Shown here: piece by piece, positions 50,577-58,964 of the stretch | Position numbering within the stretch: the first letter of the stretch is position 1 | Layout of the letters: every line of letters begins with the position of its first letter | NCBI RefSeq assembly: GCF_014645735.1 | Contig: NZ_BMMH01000001.1 | Location: forward strand, 558,001 to 622,000 | From: Nocardia jinanensis | GTDB taxonomy: Bacteria > Actinomycetota > Actinomycetes > Mycobacteriales > Mycobacteriaceae | Length of the DNA: 64,000 nt | Direction of reading: 5' to 3' | Made by a program: the position numbers and the translations under genes | Notes under the pieces: generated by a model | The model's database searches: none | Seen by the model: only the letters and a program-made list of their open reading frames with translations | Told to the model about the DNA's origin: nothing

Positions 50577-51836
50577 CTACGTGGTCAGCGTGGCGACGAT
50601 CTCGTCGAGCGGGATCTGGCTCTGGTCGCCGGTCTGCATATCCTTCAGTCCGACGGTGCCCTCGGCCAGATCGCGATCGCCCAGGATCAGGGTGTACCGC
50701 GCGCCCGACCGATCGGCGGCCTTCATACCGCCCTTCACTCCGCGATCGCCGTAGACCAGGTCCACTCGGACCCCCGCCGCGCGCAGCTCACCGGCCAGCA
50801 CCACCATCCGCTGTTTGGCGGCCTCACCGAGCGGAACACCGAACACCTCGCAGCGGGCCGGATCTCCCGCCGTGACGCCTTCGGCGGCCAGCGCCAGAAC
50901 CGTACGATCGACACCCAGACCGAACCCGATACCGGACAGGGCCTGCCCACCGAGTTCGGCCATGAGGCCGTCGTAACGCCCGCCGCCGCCGATACCGGAC
51001 TGCGCGCCCAATCCGTCGTGCACGAATTCGAAGGTCGTCTTGGTGTAGTAGTCCAGCCCGCGCACCATTCGCGGATTCAGCACGTACGGCACACCGAGTG
51101 CGTCGAGGTGCGCGAGGACCTGCTCGAAGTGGGTCTTCGCCGATTCCGACAGGTGATCGATCATCAACGGTGCCGACTCGGTCATCTCCCGCACCTCGGG
51201 CCGCTTGTCGTCGAGTACCCGCAGCGGGTTGATCTCGGCCCGGCGGCGGGTCTCGGCGTCCAGGTCGAGTCCGAACAGATATTCCTGTAGCCGCTCGCGG
51301 TACTGCGGGCGGCAGGTCTCGTCACCGAGCGAAGTGATCTCCAGCCGGAATCCCGTCAGGCCCAGGCCGCGGAAACCGGCATCGGCGACCGCGATGACCT
51401 CGGCGTCCAGCGCGGGATCGTCGACGCCGATGGCCTCCACACCGACCTGCTGCAGCTGGCGGTACCGGCCCTTCTGCGGCCGCTCGTAGCGGAAGAAGGG
51501 TCCGGCGTAGCTCAGCTTCACCGGAAGCTGGCCGCGGTCCAGACCGTGCTCGATCACCGCGCGCATCACCCCAGCGGTGCCCTCGGGCCGCAGCGTGACG
51601 CTGCGTTCGCTGCGGTCGGAGAAGGTGAACATCTCCTTGCTCACCACATCGGTGGATTCGCCGACGCCCCGGGTGAACAATTCGGTGTCCTCGAAGACCG
51701 GCAGCTCGATATGCCCGTACCCGGCGAGTCGGGCGGCGCGGAGCAGGCCGTCGCGTACCGCGACGAACTCGGCCGAACCGGGCGGAACGTAATCCGGGAC
51801 CCCCTTCGGGGCGGAGAAGCTGCTGGTCTTGGTCAC
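50577..51836 (-). CDS. hisS: Histidyl-tRNA synthetase
   Basis: 419 residues from GTG 51836 ([21 protein letters not shown]), with GGGGGAAA about ten nt upstream. Class II motif 2 is [27 protein letters not shown], HisA motif [16 protein letters not shown] (here [14 protein letters not shown]), and motif 3 [15 protein letters not shown]. The C-terminal anticodon domain is [25 protein letters not shown]. It lies 190 nt from and divergent to the cyclophilin gene, as in M. tuberculosis Rv2580c/Rv2582. Confidence 0.97.
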   Translation of the reverse strand: MTKTSSFSAPKGVPDYVPPGSAEFVAVRDGLLRAARLAGYGHIELPVFEDTELFTRGVGESTDVVSKEMFTFSDRSERSVTLRPEGTAGVMRAVIEHGLDRGQLPVKLSYAGPFFRYERPQKGRYRQLQQVGVEAIGVDDPALDAEVIAVADAGFRGLGLTGFRLEITSLGDETCRPQYRERLQEYLFGLDLDAETRRRAEINPLRVLDDKRPEVREMTESAPLMIDHLSESAKTHFEQVLAHLDALGVPYVLNPRMVRGLDYYTKTTFEFVHDGLGAQSGIGGGGRYDGLMAELGGQALSGIGFGLGVDRTVLALAAEGVTAGDPARCEVFGVPLGEAAKQRMVVLAGELRAAGVRVDLVYGDRGVKGGMKAADRSGARYTLILGDRDLAEGTVGLKDMQTGDQSQIPLDEIVATLTT

Positions 51837-52027
51837 GGTGAACCAGTTTCCCCCACCCGGCCCGGTCGAGTCCAACCGGTTGGGCCGCACCTCCGCCCGA
51901 GCGGCCGTTCCGGGCGATATCCGGGTGTAGCGCGCCGGAGATGGCAGACTCTAGAGCCGGAAGCAACAGACCAGCCGCGACCGGCCGGGCCTGCCGGGTC
52001 CGGCCGCCGCACGGGAGGAACGTGGTA

Positions 52028-52921
52028 GTGCCCAGCAACGAACAACGCCGAGCGGCGGCGAAACGCAAGCTGGAACGACAGCTCGCCAACCGGGCCGAAC
52101 GCGCGCGCAAGCGTAAACAACTGACCATCGCCGGATCGGCGCTCGGAGTCGTCGTGGTGATCGCCGCGGTGACCGGGGTGTACTTTCTGACCCGCGGGGG
52201 CGACAACGCCGATACGACGGCCCAGAACAGCGCCTCGCAGACACCGGACGCCTCGCTGTCCAGCACACCGGGCGCGGCCCCGCCGCCGCCCCCGGCCGCC
52301 AAGCCGGCCAGTGTGAACTGCACCTACCGCGACAGCGCCGAACCCGCGGCCAAACCGGTGCAGAAGCCGCGCACCGACGGTATCGAAACCGGGGCCGGCA
52401 ACTCCTCGCTGAGTATCAGTGTGGACAGCAACCAGGGACCGATGGGGCTGACACTGAACAACGCGGAGTCGCCCTGCACGGTCAACAGCTTCGCCAGCCT
52501 CGCCGGCCAGGGGTATTTCGATGGCACCAACTGCCACCGACTCACCCAGGGTGAGGGGCTGAAGGTGCTGCAGTGCGGTGACCCGACCGGCACCGGCAGC
52601 GGTGGTCCGGGCTACGAATTCGACAACGAGTACCCCACCGATCAATACGCGCCGAACGACCCGGCCCTGCAGCAGCCGATCAGTTACCAGCGCGGTGTGC
52701 TGGCCATGGCCAATGCCGGGCCGGGCACCAATGGCAGCCAGTTCTTCATCGTGTACGGCAATTCGATGCTGCCGCCGAACTACACGATCTTCGGCACCGT
52801 CGACGAGGGTGGGCTGGCGACGCTGGACAAGATCGCCGGTCAGGGCCAGGACGAATCCAACGGTCCCGGCGACGGGAAACCCACCCAGCCCGTCACGCTG
52901 AACTCGGTCCGGATCGACTGA
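52028..52921 (+). CDS. ppiB: Membrane-anchored cyclophilin-type peptidyl-prolyl isomerase
   Basis: 297 residues from GTG 52028 (VPSNEQRRAAAKRKLERQLA), chosen because GGGAGGAAC lies eight nt upstream. A short basic cytoplasmic helix is followed by a transmembrane segment (LTIAGSALGVVVVIAAVTGVYF), a Pro/Ala/Ser linker and an extracytoplasmic cyclophilin domain. Its motifs are FASLAGQGYFDGTNCHRL, YQRGVLAMANAGPGTNGSQFFIVYG and YTIFGTVDEGG. The active-site FHRV is CHRL here, as in the mycobacterial PpiB (Rv2582). Confidence 0.93.
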   Translation: MPSNEQRRAAAKRKLERQLANRAERARKRKQLTIAGSALGVVVVIAAVTGVYFLTRGGDNADTTAQNSASQTPDASLSSTPGAAPPPPPAAKPASVNCTYRDSAEPAAKPVQKPRTDGIETGAGNSSLSISVDSNQGPMGLTLNNAESPCTVNSFASLAGQGYFDGTNCHRLTQGEGLKVLQCGDPTGTGSGGPGYEFDNEYPTDQYAPNDPALQQPISYQRGVLAMANAGPGTNGSQFFIVYGNSMLPPNYTIFGTVDEGGLATLDKIAGQGQDESNGPGDGKPTQPVTLNSVRID

Positions 52922-53244
52922 TCCCGGCTGCCCGGCCGCCCGGCGAGTTCCGCTCACCTCGGTTTCCGGCGATATATGCTGGTCGGCGCAACGTTGCAAA
53001 GACTGTGCCCCCATTTCTCGGGTAATCTCGAAAAAGGGAGTGCGCGTGACCAAGTCGTGCTCATCGGCCGCAGTTCCGGGCCGGAGCGCCGCTCGCGGGT
53101 TCTCCCGGTGTTCGCGTCGCGCCGGGCAAACCTCCGCCGGGCGGTTCGCGGGCCGGACGGTGGATCGTCGATCCGCCGGTTCGGCTCGCTACGTCGTGGC
53201 ACCACAACATCCAATAGTGCACACCGCAGTATCTGGGAGCAGCC
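52922..53244 (+). other. 323-bp gap before the coiled-coil protein gene
   Basis: No gene is supported. AT-richer sequence near 52966-53035 with TAATCT at 53030-53035 may hold a promoter. AAAAAGGGAG followed by GTG at 53046 looks like a ribosome site, but the frame it opens (VTKSCSSAAVPGRSAARG and onward) is Arg/Ser-rich, shares codons poorly with neighbours and overlaps the next gene. It may be a leader peptide or nothing. Confidence 0.5.
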
Positions 53245-53841
53245 ATGTCCGAGGAACTGGACGACATCGGCCGGGAAACCGCGGCCATGATGAAGACGAT
53301 GTTGCAGATCGCGACACTGGTCGCACTCAAGGCCCGGGAACGCGGTCAGCGTGAGGCCGAGATGCGGGTCAAGATGACCGAGGCCCGGGCGAAAGAGGCC
53401 CGGGAGCTGCAGATCCGCGAGGCGCGTGACGCCAAGTCCAAGGATCCGCGCAACCTGGCGCTCTCGCAGACCATTTCACGGTCTGTCGTGGAGGTCGGGC
53501 CGCCCGGCACCGCGGTACCGCAACGGGACGCGCCCGGCTATCGCGGGGTCCAGCTCGAGAAGGACCGCTTCTCGATGAGCTCCTTCGCCGAGAAATCCGA
53601 TCAGGCCGGCAACGTGGCCGACGCGGTGCGTTACGACTCGGTGGAGCGGCGTGCCGCACTGGCCGCTCATCTGGCCAAGATCGGTGTCGCGCCGGAACTG
53701 GCCGCGGCCCGGATGCTGGTCGAGGTAGGTCAGGCGACCCCGCCGAGCGAGGCGGTCCGTACCCGGCCCGAGCAGGCACCGTCGGTACAGCGTGCCCGGG
53801 AACAGGAACAACTGGCCCGGGGTCTCGAACGCAGTCGCTAG
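53245..53841 (+). CDS. Coiled-coil protein of unknown function beside the secretion locus
   Basis: 198 residues; ATG with GGGAG six nt upstream. The first ~70 residues form a continuous charged helix (ETAAMMKTMLQIATLVALKARERGQREAEMRVKMTEARAKEAREL), probably a coiled coil. The second half is Ala/Glu/Arg-rich with RRAALAAHLAKIGVAPELAAARMLVEVG. No signal or membrane segment. No family recognised. Convergent with the type IV secretion-like operon and sharing its bidirectional terminator, so it may be an accessory (mobilisation-type) protein; this is inference. Confidence 0.8.
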   Translation: MSEELDDIGRETAAMMKTMLQIATLVALKARERGQREAEMRVKMTEARAKEARELQIREARDAKSKDPRNLALSQTISRSVVEVGPPGTAVPQRDAPGYRGVQLEKDRFSMSSFAEKSDQAGNVADAVRYDSVERRAALAAHLAKIGVAPELAAARMLVEVGQATPPSEAVRTRPEQAPSVQRAREQEQLARGLERSR

Positions 53842-53865
53842 GCACCGGTTCCGGCCGGAACAACG

Positions 53866-53902
53866 GAGAATGCCCGTCCCACTGGACGGGCATTCTCTTA
53901 TT
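53866..53902. terminator. Bidirectional intrinsic terminator
   Basis: A perfect 14-bp stem: GAGAATGCCCGTCC (53866-53879) with GGACGGGCATTCTC (53884-53897), loop CACT, followed by TTATT. It lies between the convergent coiled-coil and DUF4913 genes and can serve both. Confidence 0.92.
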
Positions 53903-53921
53903 GTCGCGGCGGGCTACGGTC

Positions 53922-54380
53922 TCAGCGCCGCGCTTCGCTACCGGCCGACTGGAGGTTCTCGGCCGGCTCGGGGTCGGTCGGCTCCGGGTCGGCCGGCTCG
54001 GAGTTGTCGGCGGGATTGCTGAACATCCCGTGTGGCGGGGCCGTCAGCGGCAGCGGGATGAGCATATCCTTGTGCCCGTTGCGCACACTGCAGTACTTGA
54101 ACGGACCCTTCGGATCGAGTAGCACGGCCATATGCTTATCGGCGTGGTCGAGAAACCACACACTCATCCCGGTGGCACCGTCCTGCCGGAGGTGCTCCCA
54201 GGCGCGCCAGACGGCGTCCAGTCGCGCGATGGCCTCCGTATGGTTCCACCATTCGGGGCACCACACGGTATCGCTGAGATCGCTGACCTGTCGGCGATAG
54301 ACGACGCTGAGGTAGTTCTCGACGAACTCCACCACGTTCTTGTAGGTCGGTATCTGCTGCTCTTGGGGAGTCTCGGTCAC
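53922..54380 (-). CDS. DUF4913 domain protein
   Basis: 152 residues. The DUF4913 core is clear: VWCPEWWNHTEAIARLDAVWRAWEHLR, then GMSVWFLDHADKHMAVLLDPKGPFKYC. The family is typical of actinobacterial conjugative elements and phage/plasmid loci, with no known biochemical role. The C-terminal tail is repetitive and acidic (PADPEPTDPEPAE). The start overlaps the coupling-protein stop by 4 nt (ATGA), making it the last gene of the secretion operon. Confidence 0.88.
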   Translation of the reverse strand: MTETPQEQQIPTYKNVVEFVENYLSVVYRRQVSDLSDTVWCPEWWNHTEAIARLDAVWRAWEHLRQDGATGMSVWFLDHADKHMAVLLDPKGPFKYCSVRNGHKDMLIPLPLTAPPHGMFSNPADNSEPADPEPTDPEPAENLQSAGSEARR

Positions 54381-56326
54381 CGCGGTCGAACCTCCTGCCT
54401 CTCTCCCGGCCCGTTCTCCGGGCCCGGGGGTGTTCCGCCCGGACCGTTATCCGGTTCCGTGGGTGCGCCTGCCGGTTTCTTGTCCAGCACTGTGGGTGCG
54501 CCTGCCGCACCGTGGTCCGGCTCCGTGGGTGGCTTTTTGATCAGCGCCGGGGACCCGATGAGATCGGTGACCAGTGTTTTGCGCTGCGGGTCGTGCTGCT
54601 CGATGGATTTCTTCACCGCGGAGGCGTACTCGCCCTCCCACCAGGGCACCGTGCGCACCAGAACCGGTGGGGCGCCGGAGGAGAACACGATGGCCCGGCC
54701 GCGCGGCAGAGTCGCCAGGGCCTGCACGGTGAAGGTCTTGGAGGAACCCAGCGAACGCGAATAGCTCTTACCGCCCTTGGATTCCGATACCGAGGCCGAG
54801 ATGGCCGAATGCTCGCCGATCGACTCCGAACGCTCCCGCAGGAAGTTGGTGTCGTCCACGCCGCTACCCAGCACTTTGACATTGGCGGCCGACCACAGCG
54901 CGTACATCCCGTCGTCACCCCAGCACCGGGCGCCCTGCGCCCACGACTGCAGCACCGTCATCACCACGATGCCGCGGGAGCCGAAGTGGCTGTACTGCTT
55001 CGGCAGATCCTTCCACCGGACCACATTCGCCGCCTCGTCCAGCACCGCCAGCAAGGGAATCGGCAACCGTCCGAAGGCCGAACGCGAGGCCTTGCGCATC
55101 GCCACATCGATCACGGCCTCGGTGAGCGCGCTCACCAGCGGCGCCGCCGAACCCCGGCCCTCCAGCGACAGGCTGTAGAGCGTGCCGTTCTTCTCGATGA
55201 ACTCCAGTTCGTCGAACTGGATCCGCGGTAGCTCCTGCTTTTTCTGGTCGTGCGGTGTGACCCATTTGTGCACGTTGCGCAGTTTCAGGCAGCGCACCAT
55301 CTTCTTGGCGGTGCCGAAGATACCGCTGCGGGTGCGCGGATCGGCGTTGTACTGGGCGGCCAGGCCGGAGGCGGAGAAATCGTGGCCCGCGTCGCGCAGG
55401 AACTGAATGGGTTCGATGTTCTGCGGTTCGGTGACCCACTCCCAGATCTGGGTGATCGGTTTGTGCGCGATCGCGGCGGCCAGGAAGAGCCCGGCCAGCA
55501 GATCCTCGGCCTCGGGATCGAAAAAGGCGTCGTTACGGGAATCCGAACCACTGTCGCTGTCGGCGAAATGACCCGCCAAGCGCGCGGCCCGCATCTCGCA
55601 GCCGTCGCTGTTCGCGTCCACCCAGGCCAGCGGGTTCCAGTACCAGGTGGGATCCTCGGCGGCCACACCCTGCGGGTCGAAGACAAAGGTACGACTGCCC
55701 TTGGCCTCACGCACATCCCGGGTCGCGTCCACCACATCGCGTTTGTTCGAGGTGGCCAGGACCGGGCCGATCGCGGTGAGAATCGCCGGGATGACCCGCG
55801 AAGTCGATTTGCCCTGCCGCGGACCCCATATATCGAGATGCAGATCCTCGTAGGAGCCGTACAGCATCGTGCCGTCGGCCACGGCGACCCCGATCGGCAC
55901 CCCGGGGGCGTCGTTGTAACCGAGTTTCACCCCCATGTTCTGGGCTTTCTCCCGGACACCGGCCTCGGTCAGCGCGGCGATGGCTCCGCCGTTGCCCATC
56001 ACATCGGCCTTGTCGTCCACGGCGAGCCGGCCCACCAGACGTCTGGCGGTAGACCGCCGCCGGAACAGCACGAACAGCGCCAGCGCGAGCAGTACGAGCA
56101 GCAGGATCACGGTGGTGCCGGTGGGCCAGTGCAGCTCACCTTTGACCATTCCGGCCACGATATCGATCGGATTGACCGGCATATCCTGCTTCTGCAGCGA
56201 GAGCATATTGCCCAGATGCAGGGCCACCCAGATGGTTCCCAGGACGGCACCGCCGACGTAGATCGCGATCAGGGTCAGATCGGGCCCGACCACGGCCGGG
56301 TCCTTCAGCGGTTTCTTCTTCGCCAT
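54377..56326 (-). CDS. VirD4/TraG-like type IV coupling protein
   Basis: 649 residues from ATG 56326 (MAKKKPLKDPAVVGPDLTL), seven nt after AGGAGG. A longer upstream frame is antisense to nothing useful and is rejected. Two N-terminal transmembrane helices (~17-37, 70-88) precede the ATPase: Walker A GPRQGKST (168-175), Walker B LLAVLDEAANV (425-435). The C-terminal tail is Pro/Gly-rich with repeated TEPDNG/APT units. As in other TraG-type proteins it would dock substrates to the channel. Followed by DUF4913 with a 4-nt overlap. Confidence 0.92.
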   Translation of the reverse strand: MAKKKPLKDPAVVGPDLTLIAIYVGGAVLGTIWVALHLGNMLSLQKQDMPVNPIDIVAGMVKGELHWPTGTTVILLLVLLALALFVLFRRRSTARRLVGRLAVDDKADVMGNGGAIAALTEAGVREKAQNMGVKLGYNDAPGVPIGVAVADGTMLYGSYEDLHLDIWGPRQGKSTSRVIPAILTAIGPVLATSNKRDVVDATRDVREAKGSRTFVFDPQGVAAEDPTWYWNPLAWVDANSDGCEMRAARLAGHFADSDSGSDSRNDAFFDPEAEDLLAGLFLAAAIAHKPITQIWEWVTEPQNIEPIQFLRDAGHDFSASGLAAQYNADPRTRSGIFGTAKKMVRCLKLRNVHKWVTPHDQKKQELPRIQFDELEFIEKNGTLYSLSLEGRGSAAPLVSALTEAVIDVAMRKASRSAFGRLPIPLLAVLDEAANVVRWKDLPKQYSHFGSRGIVVMTVLQSWAQGARCWGDDGMYALWSAANVKVLGSGVDDTNFLRERSESIGEHSAISASVSESKGGKSYSRSLGSSKTFTVQALATLPRGRAIVFSSGAPPVLVRTVPWWEGEYASAVKKSIEQHDPQRKTLVTDLIGSPALIKKPPTEPDHGAAGAPTVLDKKPAGAPTEPDNGPGGTPPGPENGPGERQEVRPR

Positions 56327-56354
56327 TCCTGCCTCCTGAATGATGCCTGCCGGG

Positions 56355-56966
56355 TCACCGGTAACCGTCGAGACGCCAGCCCTGGGGCGTACGTACAACG
56401 GTCGCGATAACGGTGGACGGCGCCAGGGGTTCCTCGCGGCCGTCCGGGTAGACGACGGTCTGCTCGATTCCGATCTTGAACTGTGCGACGGCGGGATCCG
56501 GTCCGGCCGGTGGACGATCCCCGGACGCGAAGGTGAACGCCTCCACCCGCGCACCCGCGGACGCCCAATCGCCCCACTGCAGTGAGACAGCCGGAGCGCC
56601 GGCGCTCGCCGGCGACGCGTCCAGCACCCGGACCAAACTGGGGCCCAGCCATTTCCGTGCCCGCTCCAGCGAGGCTCCCGGTACCTCGGTGGCAGGCTCC
56701 CACTGATAGATCTCGCGTAACGCCGCCACCGCGACACCGTCGGGAGTCACCGGATCCGGGGCGGGCACGGCCTCGAGCCGCCGGGGGGTCGAAGTGGCCA
56801 CTGCACCACCCGATCCCACGTCCTCGCCACCGCCACTGCCACCGCATCCACTCAGTACCGTGATGGCCAGCATCAGCATCACCACCAGTCCCGCACCAGC
56901 ACTCGTCTTCTCGTTCCAGGCTAACCGCCCGGACCTCGTAAACGGCGCCGATCCGCGCGTGTTCAC
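56355..56966 (-). CDS. Lipoprotein of the secretion operon (conjugal-transfer accessory)
   Basis: 203 residues from GTG 56966, overlapping the upstream hydrolase gene by 4 nt (GTGA). Signal peptide with a lipobox LSGC, Cys41, then a Gly/Ser linker. The mature domain (ALREIYQWEPATEVPGASLERARKWLGPSL and later EQTVVYPDGREEPLAPSTVIATVVRTPQGWRLDGYR) resembles NTF2-like accessory domains of Gram-positive conjugation proteins (TcpC/VirB8-like), but this is uncertain. Probably anchored outside the membrane beside the hydrolase. Confidence 0.8.
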   Translation of the reverse strand: MNTRGSAPFTRSGRLAWNEKTSAGAGLVVMLMLAITVLSGCGGSGGGEDVGSGGAVATSTPRRLEAVPAPDPVTPDGVAVAALREIYQWEPATEVPGASLERARKWLGPSLVRVLDASPASAGAPAVSLQWGDWASAGARVEAFTFASGDRPPAGPDPAVAQFKIGIEQTVVYPDGREEPLAPSTVIATVVRTPQGWRLDGYR

Positions 56967-58639
56967 AGCACCCTCCTCGCTCGGGCGTCACCGGGTACGG
57001 CGGTTTCGGCCACCCCACCGGGCGAGTCCGCGGTCAGCGCCGGGGCCGCCTGGATCATCTGCCCGCTGCCGATGTAGATCCCGACCCGCGCGGGTCCGCG
57101 CGGGCCGAACTCGCTGAACACCAGATCTCCCGGCTGGATCCGCGCCACCGGCACCTCGATCCCGGCCTCCCACTGCTGTTCGGCGGTACGCGGCAGGGAT
57201 ACGGCCCCGGACGAGGCGGCGAACACCGCCGCCGAAGTCAGACCCGGGCCGTCGAGCCCACCGCCACTGGGCCCCTGCGGACCACCGCCGCCCCAGACGT
57301 ACGGCGTGCCGAGCCATTCGTGCGCGGCCTGGACCACCTGGTCGCCCGCCGATCCCTCGCTGTCGGGGCTGAAGCGTCCCGTGGCTCCCGGATCGCGATA
57401 CTCCGCCTCCATGGCCAGGATATTCGTGACGTAGGGCTGGGTCTCGGAGTAGTGCGCGGCCACCTGGTTCGGCATCCCGCCGGACGCCAGGACCGCGCCC
57501 TCGCCCGCGTTGTAGGCCGCCAGGGTCAGCGCCACCACATCACCCTGGACCCTGCCCTCACCGATCCAGCCGGTTATCTTGTGCGCGATCGCGCACATGT
57601 ACCGGCCCTGTCCGACGATGGCGTCACCGTCGTCCCATACGCTGGCCACCCCGTTACCGTCGGCGTCGATGACATACGGCTGTCCGTCGTCGGGATTGGT
57701 ACTCGCGGCCGTGCCGGGCAGGAACTGCGCGAGCCCCTGCGCACCCGCCGGCGAGGTGAGACCACGCCGGAATCCGGATTCCTGCCGGCCCTGCGCGGCC
57801 AGCAGCGACGGGGTCACCTCGGGGCACAGCGACCCGGCACGGCGATACCAGATCTCCAGTTCGGGTGGCACTTTCCCGTCGGCCAGCGCCCCGCCCGCGG
57901 TGCCGAAACCGCGTACGCATTCCGGATCGGTCGAATAGGCGCGGGCGCCACCCAGATCGGGGGTGGGCGCGCCGTCGAGCCAGGGCATCGGGTCGATCTG
58001 CCGGCCGCCGGTGAAGCGGCCGCCCGGCACGATCTCGAAATGCAGGTGCGGACCGCTGGATTCACCGGCAGATCCGACCGTGCCGATATGCTGTCCGCCC
58101 CGGACGGTTTCGCCGACCCGCACCAGTACGCCGCTGTCCCACATATGGCCGTACACGGCGGAGTACGCGCGCCCGTTGCCCGGATCGATCGAATCGACGA
58201 CGATCCAGTTACCGAAACCCGAGGCAGGGCCCGCGGCCACCACGACTCCGTCGGCCACCGAGAAGATCGGCGTACCGTCGGGGGCCGCCAGATCGATGCC
58301 CTTGTGCCCGCCGCCGCGGGACCCGAACACATCGGAGACCGAATACGTCCCGGCGGCCATCGGCCAGCTGCGGCCCAGCGGACCCGCACCGGCGGCCAGC
58401 GACGGTGTCGCGGTCAGCGTGGGGTTGGCGGTCGAGCCGTCCGGTACGGCGGTCTCCCCCGCGGCACGCGGATCACCCGGCGGATAGCCCCCCAGCGGCG
58501 GCAGGGTCGTCCGGCTCGGGTCGAGCACCGAACCACCCTCGCAAGGGTCGTCCACGGCCGGCATCACGATGACGAGGATGACCGTCATCAGACCGAGTAC
58601 CAGGCCGAGGCAGGTCCACAGCACCGATTTCGCGTTCAC
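56963..58639 (-). CDS. Triple-domain peptidoglycan hydrolase: M23 + lytic transglycosylase + degenerate NlpC/P60
   Basis: 558 residues. A membrane anchor/signal (~7-27) precedes three domains. M23 peptidase (~95-220): His112 and Asp116 in GGGHKGIDL, and HLH at 198-200. SLT-type transglycosylase (~272-420): Glu287 in GRQESGF, AGAQGLAQFLPGTA and LAAYNAGEGAV. NlpC/P60 (~432-555): the fold is clear (WLGTPYVWGGGGPQGPSGGG), but the catalytic Cys motif DCSGL reads DGPGL (Gly464), and the usual His of HVGIYIG is Arg518. Two active domains would open the wall for the transfer apparatus. Confidence 0.93.
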   Translation of the reverse strand: MNAKSVLWTCLGLVLGLMTVILVIVMPAVDDPCEGGSVLDPSRTTLPPLGGYPPGDPRAAGETAVPDGSTANPTLTATPSLAAGAGPLGRSWPMAAGTYSVSDVFGSRGGGHKGIDLAAPDGTPIFSVADGVVVAAGPASGFGNWIVVDSIDPGNGRAYSAVYGHMWDSGVLVRVGETVRGGQHIGTVGSAGESSGPHLHFEIVPGGRFTGGRQIDPMPWLDGAPTPDLGGARAYSTDPECVRGFGTAGGALADGKVPPELEIWYRRAGSLCPEVTPSLLAAQGRQESGFRRGLTSPAGAQGLAQFLPGTAASTNPDDGQPYVIDADGNGVASVWDDGDAIVGQGRYMCAIAHKITGWIGEGRVQGDVVALTLAAYNAGEGAVLASGGMPNQVAAHYSETQPYVTNILAMEAEYRDPGATGRFSPDSEGSAGDQVVQAAHEWLGTPYVWGGGGPQGPSGGGLDGPGLTSAAVFAASSGAVSLPRTAEQQWEAGIEVPVARIQPGDLVFSEFGPRGPARVGIYIGSGQMIQAAPALTADSPGGVAETAVPGDARARRVL

Positions 58640-58655
58640 CGGGCTCCCGCGGGGT

Positions 58656-58964
58656 TCACGTGTCGCGCCGGGTTTCGTTGAGAGTGTCGGCCAGGGCGCG
58701 GTTCACCTGCGCGGCGGCAGCCAGTTGCTGCTGCAACAGCGCGACCTTGCGACGCAGAGCGCCCGCGTCCATGCGCTCCAGGCTCGGTCCCTCCGCCGCG
58801 CGCACCCAGTTGCGCACCGAATTCGTGTGCACGCCGATCTGTTCGGCGACCAACCGGCACGCCTCCGATTCGCTGCGCAGTTTGCCGGTGAGAGCGAGGA
58901 CCTGTTCCACCGCGGCGGCCCGGACCTCCGGTGAGACCCGGCGATAGGACCGATGCGGCATCAT
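58656..58964 (-). CDS. IS3 OrfA-like helix-turn-helix protein embedded in the secretion operon
   Basis: 102 residues. It opens MMPHRSYRRVSPEVRAAAVE and carries a transposase-type HTH (SEACRLVAEQIGVHTNSVRNWVRAAEG), followed by a leucine-zipper-like helix (LRRKVALLQQQLAAAAQVNRAL). This is the architecture of OrfA of IS3-family elements. No OrfB, no inverted repeats and no duplicated target are seen. The ATG overlaps the upstream ATPase stop by 4 nt and the frame ends 16 nt before the hydrolase start, so it is integrated into the operon, perhaps as a domesticated regulator. Confidence 0.85.
   Translation of the reverse strand: MMPHRSYRRVSPEVRAAAVEQVLALTGKLRSESEACRLVAEQIGVHTNSVRNWVRAAEGPSLERMDAGALRRKVALLQQQLAAAAQVNRALADTLNETRRDT

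Noticed and set aside
53046..53354. Frame starting at a good ribosome site before the coiled-coil gene
   Set aside because: Arg/Ser-rich product with poor codon pattern, and it overlaps the better-supported gene at 53245.
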